From assembly GCA_002749535.1 (NCBI GenBank), contig MZZL01000399.1:372001-436000 (forward strand): a DNA stretch of 64,000 nt, in the 5' to 3' direction. The notes below the pieces were generated by a model. The model had not been told where the DNA came from and made no database searches. It saw only the letters and a program-made list of their open reading frames with translations. This document shows positions 24,421-34,327 of this stretch, piece by piece; within the stretch, counting starts at the first letter, position 1; each line of letters opens with the position of its first letter. The DNA comes from Apophysomyces variabilis (taxonomy: Eukaryota; Mucoromycota; Mucoromycetes; Mucorales; Mucoraceae). The position numbers were made by a program, and so were the translations under genes.

Positions 24421-25130
24421 TTATTTCTTTTCAGATGCTAAACTATTTTGTTCTTCTTGTGAATCACTATAATCTTGTGAATCATCAGTAATTGGATAGG
24501 TATATTCTATTATAGCTGTCCACATCGACGTCAATCGAGTAATAGTAGATTTCACGACTTGCTGTTGCAGCACCTTTTCAACATCTTTTTTTGCAACTGC
24601 TTCTTCTCTGCGGTTAAGACGTTTCCAAGCAAGTCGTTCCTCTTTCCAATCTTCTTCCTCCATTTCCACCTTAAATTCGTTTTCATACATATGAATAAGC
24701 AACAAGTATCTGATTGGATTGAGATATATGAACTCTTTATCAGAATATCTATGAGATATATACCTTCTTTCTAATGGAACTTGTAACTTATCAAATAAAC
24801 TTTCCAGACTTATCAATATATTATCACGTAATTCATCCACCGTCTTAGTTCCTAGACGTAATTTTTGCAATTGGGCTTCATGGGATCTGAAAAGCCTTTT
24901 CTTCCGTTTCTGCTCATTGACCTTCGCAGCGTTTCTATTGTAGTATGCATTCATGTATGCTCGATGCTTTTTGATGACCGTAATTGAATCAGGTACGATG
25001 TCCTTTGGTTTGGGACCTGGCTTTGTATGAGGCAGTTCGGGATCATGTTTTCTACGAATATGCGTGTTCATGGCACTGTTGTTGACGAACGATTTATCAC
25101 AGTAAGAACAGACTGAGCGTCTATATGTTG
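24421..25130 (-). CDS. Second MULE ORF: C2H2 zinc-finger protein (5' end unresolved)
   Basis: An uninterrupted minus-strand frame. It opens with a classical C2H2 finger (VCSYCDKSFVNNSAMNTHI then RRKH), spacing C-x2-C-x12-H-x4-H. A basic segment follows (KPGPKPKDIVPDS, NAAKVNEQKRKKRLF), then an acidic/helical region (EMEEEDWKEERLAW) and a Ser/Asp/Glu-rich tail. The first in-frame ATG (25071) lies inside the finger, so translation probably starts in an upstream exon; an acceptor-like CTAACAG ends at 25131, but no matching start exon could be fixed. Being inside the inverted repeats, it is probably cargo or an accessory factor, comparable in position to mudrB of MuDR, though I see no sequence likeness. 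Confidence 0.65.
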
Positions 25131-25369
25131 CTGTTAGATAAAGTGATGCGGAAACGCTAACTCATACGGCATGATTGCTGTCGTTCGATTTAGTTTGGAT
25201 AATGGGAAAAGGAAAGAAAAGTTTTCTCTCTTCCTAACGGTATTTAAATATTTAAGCGGCTTGTAATCTGTGTGCAACTATCATTATTTATTATTACTCA
25301 CATCAACAAGACTTTCATTATCTAGAACAGAAGCAATGTAAAAACATAACCTTGTTGATGTCCCATACT

Positions 25370-25740
25370 TAGCCTAATTCGAATCATATAAGGTCTACCT
25401 AATGTATTCCAATCTCTATAATGCCTGACTATATGCAATTTGAATTAGAAAGTATGGCTAATATTAATGCAATTCATACAAAGTACGGCTAATGCGATTC
25501 GAATCAAATAAGGTTAGAATATGTAATTCGAATTAGATAAACCGCACTGATAAATGATTCGAATCAGTTGACCGGGCTATGAGGATTCGAATCATTTAAA
25601 GCCTGGGAATTTAATTCATACCATATCACGTCCGACTAATAATGATTCGAATCATCTAAAGCCGGGTAAATCTAATTCATATTGTATGATGTACGGTTAA
25701 TATGATTCGAATTGAATAAAGGCTGGTAATTTTAATATTA
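25370..25740. repeat. ATTCGAAT motif array inside the MULE
   Basis: At least seven copies of the palindrome-centred motif ATTCGAAT(C/T), near 25377, 25496, 25525, 25556, 25583, 25644 and 25702. Most are followed by a short AATAAAGG/TTAAAGCC-like block and separated by degenerate ATTCAT repeats. It lies between the second ORF's 5' side and the right terminal repeat. It could be a promoter or binding-site array for an element protein (inference). Confidence 0.75.
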
Positions 25741-26074
25741 AATTGTACAAAGGTGCAATGATACAATCCAACACTATTCCAGATGCTTCTTCGTTTACCC
25801 TTATTCAGTGCATTATGACTGTCATTTATAGTACTCAATCAAAGCTTTGCATTAATCTGATAAGTCTGTTTTGCTTTGAGATCAAGGAACGCACATTCTT
25901 TGTAAGATATTACTAGCGAGGGAAGTTTATGTAGAACCCTTATTTCACAATAACTTGTATTGTCTGTATTTAATGAAGATGTGTAAAAGTCTATAATGTG
26001 TTAGCAGTTATATCGTTGAAGTAGAACGTTTCATTCGCATTGGGTTTACACAACCAAAACAAAACTGCTTCCTC

Positions 26075-26299
26075 ATTGGCCACACGACCTTTTGTGCTTC
26101 AGTCGAAACATCGTGAAGAGAGCACTTGAATACGATAGGCCACACGATATTTCGGGGGAAGCACAAAAAGGTCGTGGAGTACAGAAGGATGGTGCAGCGA
26201 ATGAAGTAGAGGATCTGTGAATGAAGTTTAACCGGCGCCAGAACACGAACTTTTTCCCTAGTATGGCAGGGGGATATCGTGCGCGAGATAATTCCCATA
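26075..26299 (-). repeat. Right terminal inverted repeat of the MULE
   Basis: Reverse complement of 20642-20866 over all 225 bases. The outer end is AATTCCCATA. Divergence starts at once on both sides, so the boundaries are sharp. Confidence 0.95.
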
Positions 26300-28662
26300 C
26301 CGTTGATGTCATGAGCTGCTCCACATCATAACCACTTTCATCAACGCCGGTTGACTCCCAGACCGTGACTGGGGAACTCTAGCGCGCCCACAATGTGGCG
26401 TTGATGCCTGCTACGCCCTAATTGTCGCTCTCCGTACCTGTATAGTCAACCCCATAGCATGGCCAAGCCATGATAATGGGTGAGAACTACCAGATGACAG
26501 TACTGGAGTGAGAATGTAGGGCCTAACGAGCAGTTCAGTCTGAAGATAAAATTTTCCACTTAGCACTCCTTTTAGGCGTATATACTCCCATTAATTCGGA
26601 AATTAAAAAGCCCTGTGACGTCTAAGGATAGTTGAAAAATAAATAGGCATTTGTTTCAAACAATATTCAATAAAATGGTCCAGCCTGAATAAAACAATGT
26701 GCGCGCACGAAAAAATATGTCTGCGCGTGACACAGAAATGGTTTGCGCCCACACACCTTTTTTATTTGCACGCTAAAAGTTTTCTCTTGCACGCCATGAC
26801 GGAGATTGAAACCGTAAGTATGAGCGGGCCATGCAGAAACAGGAAAAGAAAAAATTTTCAGCCGTGACTGAGAAAAAAAGTGTCAGAGCCCTTTAAATAG
26901 AGTGTCAGGCTTGAATTTGTGTATCTGCTTTTTTTTTTCTTTCTGTTCCTTTTATTGTTATATCACGAAAAAGGTAAATATTTGTTTTCCATTTATCGTA
27001 TTTCTTTCAAGAAACAGACGCGTGGGGAAAGAAAGGGAAAAAGGATGAGTACTGTTATTATATTTGCTACTTCAGAAGCCCGGAGGAGTTTGGCTTATGA
27101 GATCAACTATAACCCACCTTTTATTTTCTGATACAAACTTTTTCTTTCACATCACGAATGGTTTTTTCTTGGGATTATTTTTGATGGGAAATATGGGTCT
27201 CTGTATATTTGGAAACTGACCTTTTCTCTTGGTTGTTTATATAGGTACAGTGGCACTTATTGCAAAGAGAATCGCGCTCCTCTCTGTAGATGTTATCCTT
27301 ACACAATTATACAAAAAAAAAAGCAAATAAAATCCAAAGAAAGAACATGGATTTCTGAATCTTAATGTTTGAAATGTACGTAAACCTTTATGTAAGCATT
27401 GCAGCTGTCAAAAAGGGGAAGAAACAAAAGCAAAAGAAAACTTGATCGTTTAAGGAAGTCAACGCGTCCACTGCTGGATTTCTACGTATCCCCATTAGCA
27501 GCAAATCAACGCAATTCTACAGTGCCATTTATTCTATTATTATTATTTTTTCAGTTGTCACAATGTGTTATTCGTACAAGGTTTGGCATCTTTATAAGAT
27601 ATTTGTACATACAAAATCCATGTACACAATTTCGTTTGTCAAGGCGTATTTCGCGATAGTCTTTTCATTGTCTAATTCCATTAAGAAAATCCTCTAGATT
27701 TATGGATACGTAAGCTTCAAAATCGCATGAGGTTTCTACTACAGTGTCTGCAAGAACGATTGGCCATAGCCTTGGTGATATTTGGGTCGCTGATTTGGTT
27801 AAGCTGCTCTCATAAATGTGAATGAACATAAATCAATTAGTTTTTGTATTTGAAGATGTAGGGATTGGGGTAAAATCAAACAAGTTTCAGGGGCTGTGGA
27901 CGGACAATGACTGAGAATTGCATTGACAATTCTGGGCATCCAGTATAATTATCCTCAATGCTATCCAATCCGTGGAGGATGTATAGGAGTATGTGAGAAC
28001 TTTATAACGAGTTAATCATGAATGATACTGCCGATCGTTGAGATCTGAACTGAATAATGTTCAGTAAATAATCTCTGAGGCATGGACATATCAATACCGG
28101 AAAAACTTTGTGCATCACTGTTTGCTTTGTTATGCTGATGAACCCTACCGCATAGTCATAGCCTAGAAATCTGCCACGCAGACGGAGAAGCGCCTTTCCT
28201 CTGGGGTTTACCACAGATCGCAAAAAGATGATACCTACCAATGTTGGCTTTGATAAATTTTATGCGGTTCATCGGATTGTTTCTCTACTGATACTCGGTT
28301 AGGGTGTCAATGTGCAAATTGCGTGGCGTAGTTCATTCTCCTTCACTAGCGTACCCAAAAAGTTCGTTTTCTATTAAGCCTCGTGCCACGGCACATCCGA
28401 CGGGTGAGTATCAGTGAACAAGCAGGTTCAAATCCTGTTTGGCATCAGTTATTTTTTGTATGCAATTGATTGGTTCTTTGTGATGTCAGCCTTCGTTGAC
28501 CTTATATAACAAAGCGTTTCGCGCCTTTGAATAAAACTTCGTATTTTTGACTTGGTGTATCATCACTCCTGTTGGTCTTAAAATCGCAGAAGAGTAAGAC
28601 CAGGTCTGGCCGTGCAAGGGGCAAGGGTAAGCATAGTTACTGGCAATCTGCTGACTAAGATC
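26300..28662. other. Intergenic/repeat-relic region
   Basis: No gene supported. The first 170 bases right of the MULE are more GC-rich than the rest and may be a relic of another repeat. A minus-strand frame at 28002-28241 and plus-strand frames at 26919 and 27399 have no recognisable domain. A tRNA-3'-half-like sequence lies at 28383-28446 (see rejected items). Confidence 0.4.
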
Positions 28663-28831
28663 CACTGTGGGACCAAAAAAGTCTCATAGTCGCATAAACC
28701 GTATAAATCGCATATAAGACGTACAGACGTCGCATAGTTCGAGTAATCAAAAGCTGCACACATCGCAGGAAAGTCGCATGTCATTTAAGATGCGACTTTC
28801 CTGCGATGTGTGCAGCTTTATATCCCGTAAC
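28663..28831. mobile_element. MITE family 1, copy B
   Basis: About 169 bp beginning CACTGTGGGACCAAAAAAGT and ending TATATCCCGTAACG. Its second half is a strong hairpin: AGCTGCACACATCGCAGGAA is mirrored by TTCCTGCGATGTGTGCAGCT around a short loop at about 28770-28790. It has no coding capacity. Confidence 0.8.
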
Positions 28832-28869
28832 GATATCACCCTACAAAGAGTGCACAGTTTTTTGCCTTT

Positions 28870-29890
28870 CCTTCACCCGTATCCGTCGACGCATTCTTGC
28901 GACGCATGAACTACCCCAATAAAACACCCGCACACGTTACAAGATCCATGAATTTGGGAAAGCATACCACGATCGATACCCAGCAAAGGACAGATCTCTA
29001 CTTATTAGTGCTATTCGCAAAGACCTAACAGCAGTCAAGAATGACAACCTGGCGAAAGCAGAACGGGTTGAATATTATATGATGGATTGCACTAAGTTCA
29101 AAGTGAGCTTTTAACAGTGTGAAACACGATAAAATCGCTGGTTGCTATTGCTGTAATGTGTGTAATGTGAGTTTGACTGTCCTCAGGCTGCCGCTTTTGC
29201 TGAAACCAACGCCAAATTTCCTCAGCCTGTGAATCGAGTATTAAATATGAAGAACCTGTTCAAGTGTATTGGCTGGTTTCGGCCTTTTAGACCGCGAGCA
29301 ATATAATGTATCCACGAAGGTGGATCTTAGAATTTGGCCGCGAATGAGCGTGCTCTTTATCTATAGCAATACTCAAGGTGAAAAAATAGCCGTCCACAGT
29401 TTGATCGGTAGAAACGTTACTTTTTGTGGAGAATCTATGTCAAGTGATGTAGGAGAAAGTTCAAAGATAAGGATCGATTGCCTCATTTTTAGTTGATTCT
29501 TGCGAACGGGGTGTAGGATCACTCATGCTACGCAAGCCTAAGGTATGCACAACCAAGAAGAACGGCAGGCTGGAATGACCAACATCGCTAAGAACATGGA
29601 TGATTATCTTGCATTTATTGAAGCAATAATGGATATTCTCTGCCGCAAGATTAAGAAAATCCGTCACTTGGTAATGGATAACGCTCCTATCCACAGGTCA
29701 TCTCGGATCAAAGAAGCCATCGGAAACCGCGCATGCATGCTTAAGTTCCTTCTTGATAGTCCCAATCGAGGAGTTCTTGTGTAAGGTCAAGGCTGGTATC
29801 CGAAGGAGTCAATCATCACAAAGAAATATTTCGACATCTCGTCTTCTAGAATCGATCAAACTGCTGACTGGGTTGGCTGATGGAAGGCAT
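28870..29890 (+). pseudogene. Decayed Tc1/mariner (DDE_3-like) transposase
   Basis: The clearest part is 29545-29784: MDDYLAFIEAIMDILC then HLVMDNAPIHRSSRIKEAI, which matches the second-Asp region (MDNAPIH) of IS630/Tc1-type transposases. A tail with VKAGIRRSQSS follows in another frame. Upstream fragments (AETNAKFPQPVNRVLNMKN near 29200) fit the region before the core. Frame breaks throughout mean it is inactive. It is not the same copy as the relic at 410-1496. Confidence 0.6.
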
Positions 29891-30278
29891 TTTCAATCAT
29901 TTTTAAACGATGCTTAGCCAAAAAAAAAAATTCCTAATAAAACCGGCTGGTAGGGTGAGCTTGGACAATATTTCTGAGAAGAAATGGTTTGTAATTGTGA
30001 TATGGTATTTTTTGAGAGGGATATACAAATATCATGATCCTGCTATTGAGGGCGTAAGATATTGTGTGTATGGAAAACAATTGATATGCACTGATAAGGT
30101 GAGTTTGCGCGTTGCAAGAAAATGTTTGGCAGACACCGCAAGTGGTTCGCGCGCAAACACTTTTTATATTAGTATGTCAAATGAAAGGAAAAATCCGATA
30201 TTTTTGTTTCTAAGAGGGAAAAAAAAAAGGAGGGACATTCAAGTTTCGAACTTAGAATCTATACTTTTTATCATCTAG
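29891..30278. other. Intergenic
   Basis: A chance open frame covers most of it (plus strand, 29910-30278) with no recognisable feature. It is the 3' flank of the secreted-protein gene on the minus strand. Confidence 0.4.
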
Positions 30279-30701
30279 TTATTGCGTTATATTTCCTTCT
30301 CCATGTAAACCTTGAGCTCTTGTAGATGCTATGCTTGAGCTACTAAATCGGAAAGACTTGTTGTTGTTGTTGCCATTGTTACTGTCAACCCCCAATTTTG
30401 CAGTAAAATCGATTTGCAAATTTTGGAGATCATCGTTAAACACAGCATAATATTCCCCCAAAACCATGGAAAGACTTGTTGCTTCAACGTAACCATCTGA
30501 AGAGCCTGTCTTATGTCCGAATCTTCCTTGAAAATTGAAACGACCCATACGTCCATCTGTCAACCGAATCTCAGCATAGAAATAAGGAGCATCCGAATCG
30601 AAATCGCCCTCGGTAATCTTGATACTGGCACCCATTCTCTCTGCCGAAACGGCAAAGAAAGCAAGATAAAAAGTGATTAATAGGATCGATAGCACTTTCA
30701 T
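30279..30701 (-). CDS. Small secreted protein, paralog 1
   Basis: A single-exon frame of 140 residues. An N-terminal signal peptide (MKVLSILLITFYLAFFAVSA) is followed by a compact domain with alternating hydrophobic residues, probably beta-rich: YFYAEIRLTDGRMGRFNFQG, GHKTGSSDGYVEA, GEYYAVFNDDLQNLQIDF. There are no cysteines in the mature part. It then has an Asn-rich patch and a Ser-rich tail. The same pattern and the same total length recur in the gene at 32074-32496, so the two form a diverged tandem pair. I do not recognise a named family. Export from the cell is inferred from the signal peptide. Confidence 0.75.
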   Translation of the reverse strand: MKVLSILLITFYLAFFAVSAERMGASIKITEGDFDSDAPYFYAEIRLTDGRMGRFNFQGRFGHKTGSSDGYVEATSLSMVLGEYYAVFNDDLQNLQIDFTAKLGVDSNNGNNNNKSFRFSSSSIASTRAQGLHGEGNITQ

Positions 30702-32073
30702 CTCAGGAAATAAAAATGAATCTTACTAATTCGAAAAAAGAAAAGGCCAAAAGTCTCCTCCTCATTTTATACGGACGACTGAATACCAAAAAATGACGCG
30801 CAAGACATCCCCAACCTGAGTTCGTTCTCGGAGTCAATCGCTCAAAGGAAGAAAAAAAAAAGGTTCGTACTAGACAGAACTGCGCACTGCATTTTGCACG
30901 CCTGAAGTTGGCTGGAAAGAATGCCCTCTTGTCTTTTTCTGATTATCAGAAATACATGTTGTGCTGATTTTCCTAATAATGATTAGAAAGGGCGTTTTCT
31001 AAGTTTTCAGAGGCTATCTACGTCTGCAAGGGGGGGAAAAAAAAGTCGATCTTTTTCTTTTCTATATATTCCCTTATCGAGACAATTTTTTGGGGTCTAG
31101 AATCATTTTCCTTTGACCCTGCGTTCCTAAAACACAGCGTTGGATCTGGCTGTCATAATTGCTCTATTAGCTCCCCTTCCTCTATAGCTTAGCAACAGTA
31201 GCTCCTTCAATCTACGCAGACATGTATTTGCACATACATATTCGTTTATTTAACTATTATATATAAGCATCCCATGGCCATGCCCGCGGACAATTGCTAA
31301 CATAGATAAACGGCTGTGTATTGTATGACAATTGTAACATGAATACCAATGTAAGCCTGCCACCATGGACTTGGAATCTGCATTTCCCGATTTGAAAAAT
31401 CTCGATCTCCAAAAAACAACTTTCTGCTACGGAAACCTCACCGGAGAGCAAAAAAAAAGAAAATTATGATGCATTTCTAGCATGCCGAGGCTACACTGAA
31501 AGAGAGCCTTTATACCCTTCTTCCCCCCCCCCTCAATCTTTCTGTAGCCTTTTGGATAAACAAGCAGGTCTCTATTGTTGTGCCTATATTAATATCTTTT
31601 CAATCTTTTGCTTGTTTTGCGATCAAAACTGCTGAAAAAGCTTACTCCAGAATGGGAGACGCCATTGCAGTACTGGTTTTTCGGATTGCTCGTCTTACAG
31701 ATCGGATGTGGTTGCTTCTAGCGCATGCCTCCGTTTTTTTCCCGAACCACTGGCTCAGGAGTTTTAAGCAATCACCCTGAACTTTTTGGGTGTCTTGGCA
31801 GTAGTCATTAGGATTCTGTATCTGTCCATTCAATATCCTTTTTTCTGTGTTGTAACAATCCGTGTCATGGATAGAAATTCCATTCTACAAGCTCCTTAAG
31901 CTTTGGATAACGAAAGGTTTGTACCTGCAATATAACTCAATCATATCCTCGTATAAATGGCAAGTATCCAACCTCGCAACTTTATCAATATTTAACTCAG
32001 AAATTCCCCACGGGCCTATAAGCAAAACGATGACAAGAGTTAAAGGAAATCTTTTATTGGGTGTTAAGAGGAT
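30702..32073. other. Intergenic between the secreted-protein paralogs
   Basis: Promoter side of paralog 1 and 3' side of paralog 2. Low-complexity runs lie at 30850-30860, 31029-31045 and 31525-31535. A minus-strand frame at 31642-31833 with four cysteines was noted, but it lacks a start context and a signal peptide. Confidence 0.4.
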
Positions 32074-32496
32074 TTAGAAAAACTGCTGATACATGCTTCG
32101 GCGCTTCTTAGATGCAATGGCATTTCCTTCTAGACGCTCGACCTTGTATGACCCAATGCTATTTCCCCAGAATTCAAAATCGGTGTTTTCCTCACTTGCT
32201 CCTTCGAAAAAGATAGTCAAGTCGTCCAAATCATCCGTGAAAACAACGCTATAAAACCCAGCCACGTTGTATGGTCCCGGAGTTTTGATATAACCATGGG
32301 AAGTAGGTGTTAAATAGTCGAACTCGCCATGAACCTTGAGCCCAATCACTTGGCCTGACAAGTATATTCTGGCAACGAAAGAAGGTGGATAGGTATCAAA
32401 GTGCTTGGTGATATTGAAAGTAGCAGGTACGATATCCGCTGAAACAATAGAAAGAATGACAGCGAAGACCAGAAGGAGGCTTGACCAAAGTTTCAT
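32074..32496 (-). CDS. Small secreted protein, paralog 2
   Basis: A 140-residue single-exon frame with a signal peptide (MKLWSSLLLVFAVILSIVSA). The mature part aligns with the neighbour: SFVARIYLSGQVIGLKVHGE, TPTSHGYIKTPGPYNVAGF, YSVVFTDDLDDLTIFFEGA. The conserved skeleton is aromatic-x-A-x-I-x-L...G...G-x-F...S-x-G-Y...Y-x-V-F-x-DDL-x-x-L-x-I-x-F. It has a basic C-terminus (ASKKRRSMYQQFF). Function unknown; it may be a cell-surface or effector-like protein. Confidence 0.75.
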   Translation of the reverse strand: MKLWSSLLLVFAVILSIVSADIVPATFNITKHFDTYPPSFVARIYLSGQVIGLKVHGEFDYLTPTSHGYIKTPGPYNVAGFYSVVFTDDLDDLTIFFEGASEENTDFEFWGNSIGSYKVERLEGNAIASKKRRSMYQQFF

Positions 32497-34327
32497 GATG
32501 GAATGAATCGATGCTTTTTGCTTTAGCTGTAGTTTGCCGTATTTTTCCTGCTTATATAGACACCGAAGAGAATTTCTTTTTTTGTATTCTCACCGGAATA
32601 TGTATCCGGTGCCAATCACTGTCGACAAGGCACTGTGAAAATGACATGGCAACTTTTCTGAGGAAACCTTTTCCACCTTTAAGGATCGTACTACAGTTTG
32701 CCTAGAGCCTATAGTTTGAATTCTGACGAACAAATAGCAAAACTCTTTCTGTGTTAGCCTTTGACCGGCAAACAGGATTCTGACATGCGTTTGCCATAGT
32801 TTGCTGTCATACACGTTACAATCAACAGGTTGGGCTGGTTATACATGGGAGAAGCCCTTTTCCCAATCAATCACTGTGGCGTTCTTTCAGAAGCTGCTAT
32901 TTGCTGCATGTCATTTGTAGGGCGTTTGGCGCTTTGTTTAGGCATCCTACAAACAATATCCATAGTGACACAGTTTCAGAACAAAAAACGAAGGATCTTA
33001 ATGTAGGATCCAAGAACGCGTTTGGTCTTTTTCCTGTTGTGTTTAGACCATACAATAGTCCACAAACGCCCTGTCACCCAGCTATGGATTTGGAAAATGG
33101 AGAAAGCAGAACCATTTGGCTAAGTTCTATTGTACTCTAGGACTCCGGATTGTTTTATGGCTTGACTTCATAAGCTTGGCACATCTACCAAGTTTGAACT
33201 TGAATCTCGGTTCATACTCCAACAACAAGGTGTCTGTAAGTCATTTCGTTGTTTCCAAAGCTAAAAGGTTTTAGCAATGCGATCTCAGGGTTTGCCCACT
33301 TGGGCGCTAACTTTATTTTGAAACTTGTTTACTATGGGCATTGCTTGCAAAATTCATTGTGTTTAGGCGTATACCTAAACCAAGCACCAAACATTGTAGT
33401 TAGCGATTTCTCTTAAAAGACTTGGGCAGTTGGCTACCAACAAAAAAAGAATGCGATAAGGCATCACGGCGCGTGTGAGAAAATGGACTGTAACAGGACA
33501 TAATATTACATTTCTGAAGGCTACAATAAATCAAATGGGATCAGTAGCCGCATATGAAGGGCTATTACCTAGTCGTGGATAGTGGGTCTATCTATACTTC
33601 TGAATGATATGGTCAAACGTATCGTATCCCCAGGTTATCATTGTGGCTATTTCCCTTGCTAGTCTCCATGAGCTCAATACAATCGAGGAATTCCGGCTAG
33701 CTGCTAAGATTCTGATGTACCAAGTGAGCATCAAGAAGAAAGATTGACTGCCAGTTACCAATACATATTGGTTTGTTAGTGAGTCCCACTTCAGGTTGCG
33801 CGTGCAGCTATCGAGTTTCAACCGTGGTCATCGTGAAGTGCAACCTTTTTTAATTTCCGGAAACAGTTGTATTTCGCTTTCCCACGAGCAAACCTTTTCT
33901 TGGGGCTGAGATTGATGTAGACCGCTGCTATGGCAGATTGGCAAAAGACGATAATCTAAATTCCACCAATGATTCGGCTTGTATAAGATGTGAAATAAGC
34001 GTCCTTGTTAGCGTCATTATGCCGGTATCATTATATAATGCATTAACGTATTTCAACCACCGACAGATTGGATAATGGATAACGAGGGGAACGGCATTTG
34101 AAATGAATAGCTTTCTGTAACAAAGCGAAGCCTGGATTTGGGGAAAACCACCCATTTTGAAACGTGTGTACATCCTTAATTCCTTTTTATTTCTCTGTGT
34201 GTGAGGTTACACATAAAAAGTACCTTTTTGTTTCGCTTCGAGCATTTGTGTGCGCGTGTGTGTGTGTGTGTTTGTGTGTTTCTGTGTTTCTGTGTGTGTG
34301 TTTACTTTCTTTCTCTTTTCTCTCTCA
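32497..34327. other. Intergenic, with a TG microsatellite at the right end
   Basis: No gene supported. Minus-strand frames at 33588-33821 and 33928-34173 have no family features. A (TG)n-rich tract at about 34247-34303 lies just before the CDF transporter start and is probably its leader or promoter. Confidence 0.4.

Larger units (their letters stand above)
20642..26299 (+). mobile_element. Complete Mutator-like element (MULE), 5.66 kb
   Basis: Bounded by two inverted repeats of 225 bp that match at every base I compared. It contains a five-exon MULE transposase-OTU gene on the plus strand, a second ORF with a C2H2 finger on the minus strand, and an ATTCGAAT motif array between that ORF and the right repeat. 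No 8-11 bp target-site duplication is visible next to the ends (AAACGATTGC on the left, CCGTTGATGT on the right). Identical repeats and an uninterrupted transposase imply recent arrival or activity, or gene conversion. The gene stretches are more GC-rich than the flanks. Confidence 0.9.

Noticed and set aside
28383..28446. tRNA-like sequence: T arm GCAGG-TTCAAAT-CCTGT followed by TTGGCAT, partly pairing with GTGCCAC upstream
   Set aside because: Only about 33 bases separate the two acceptor-like strands from the T arm. There is no D arm or A box and no anticodon stem, so at best it is a tRNA-derived fragment.
31642..31833. Minus-strand frame with four cysteines between the secreted-protein genes
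   Set aside because: No signal peptide, no recognisable pattern, and no supporting upstream context.
33588..34173. Minus-strand frames before the CDF transporter
   Set aside because: A passing likeness to transporter helices did not hold: no family motif and no joinable exons.
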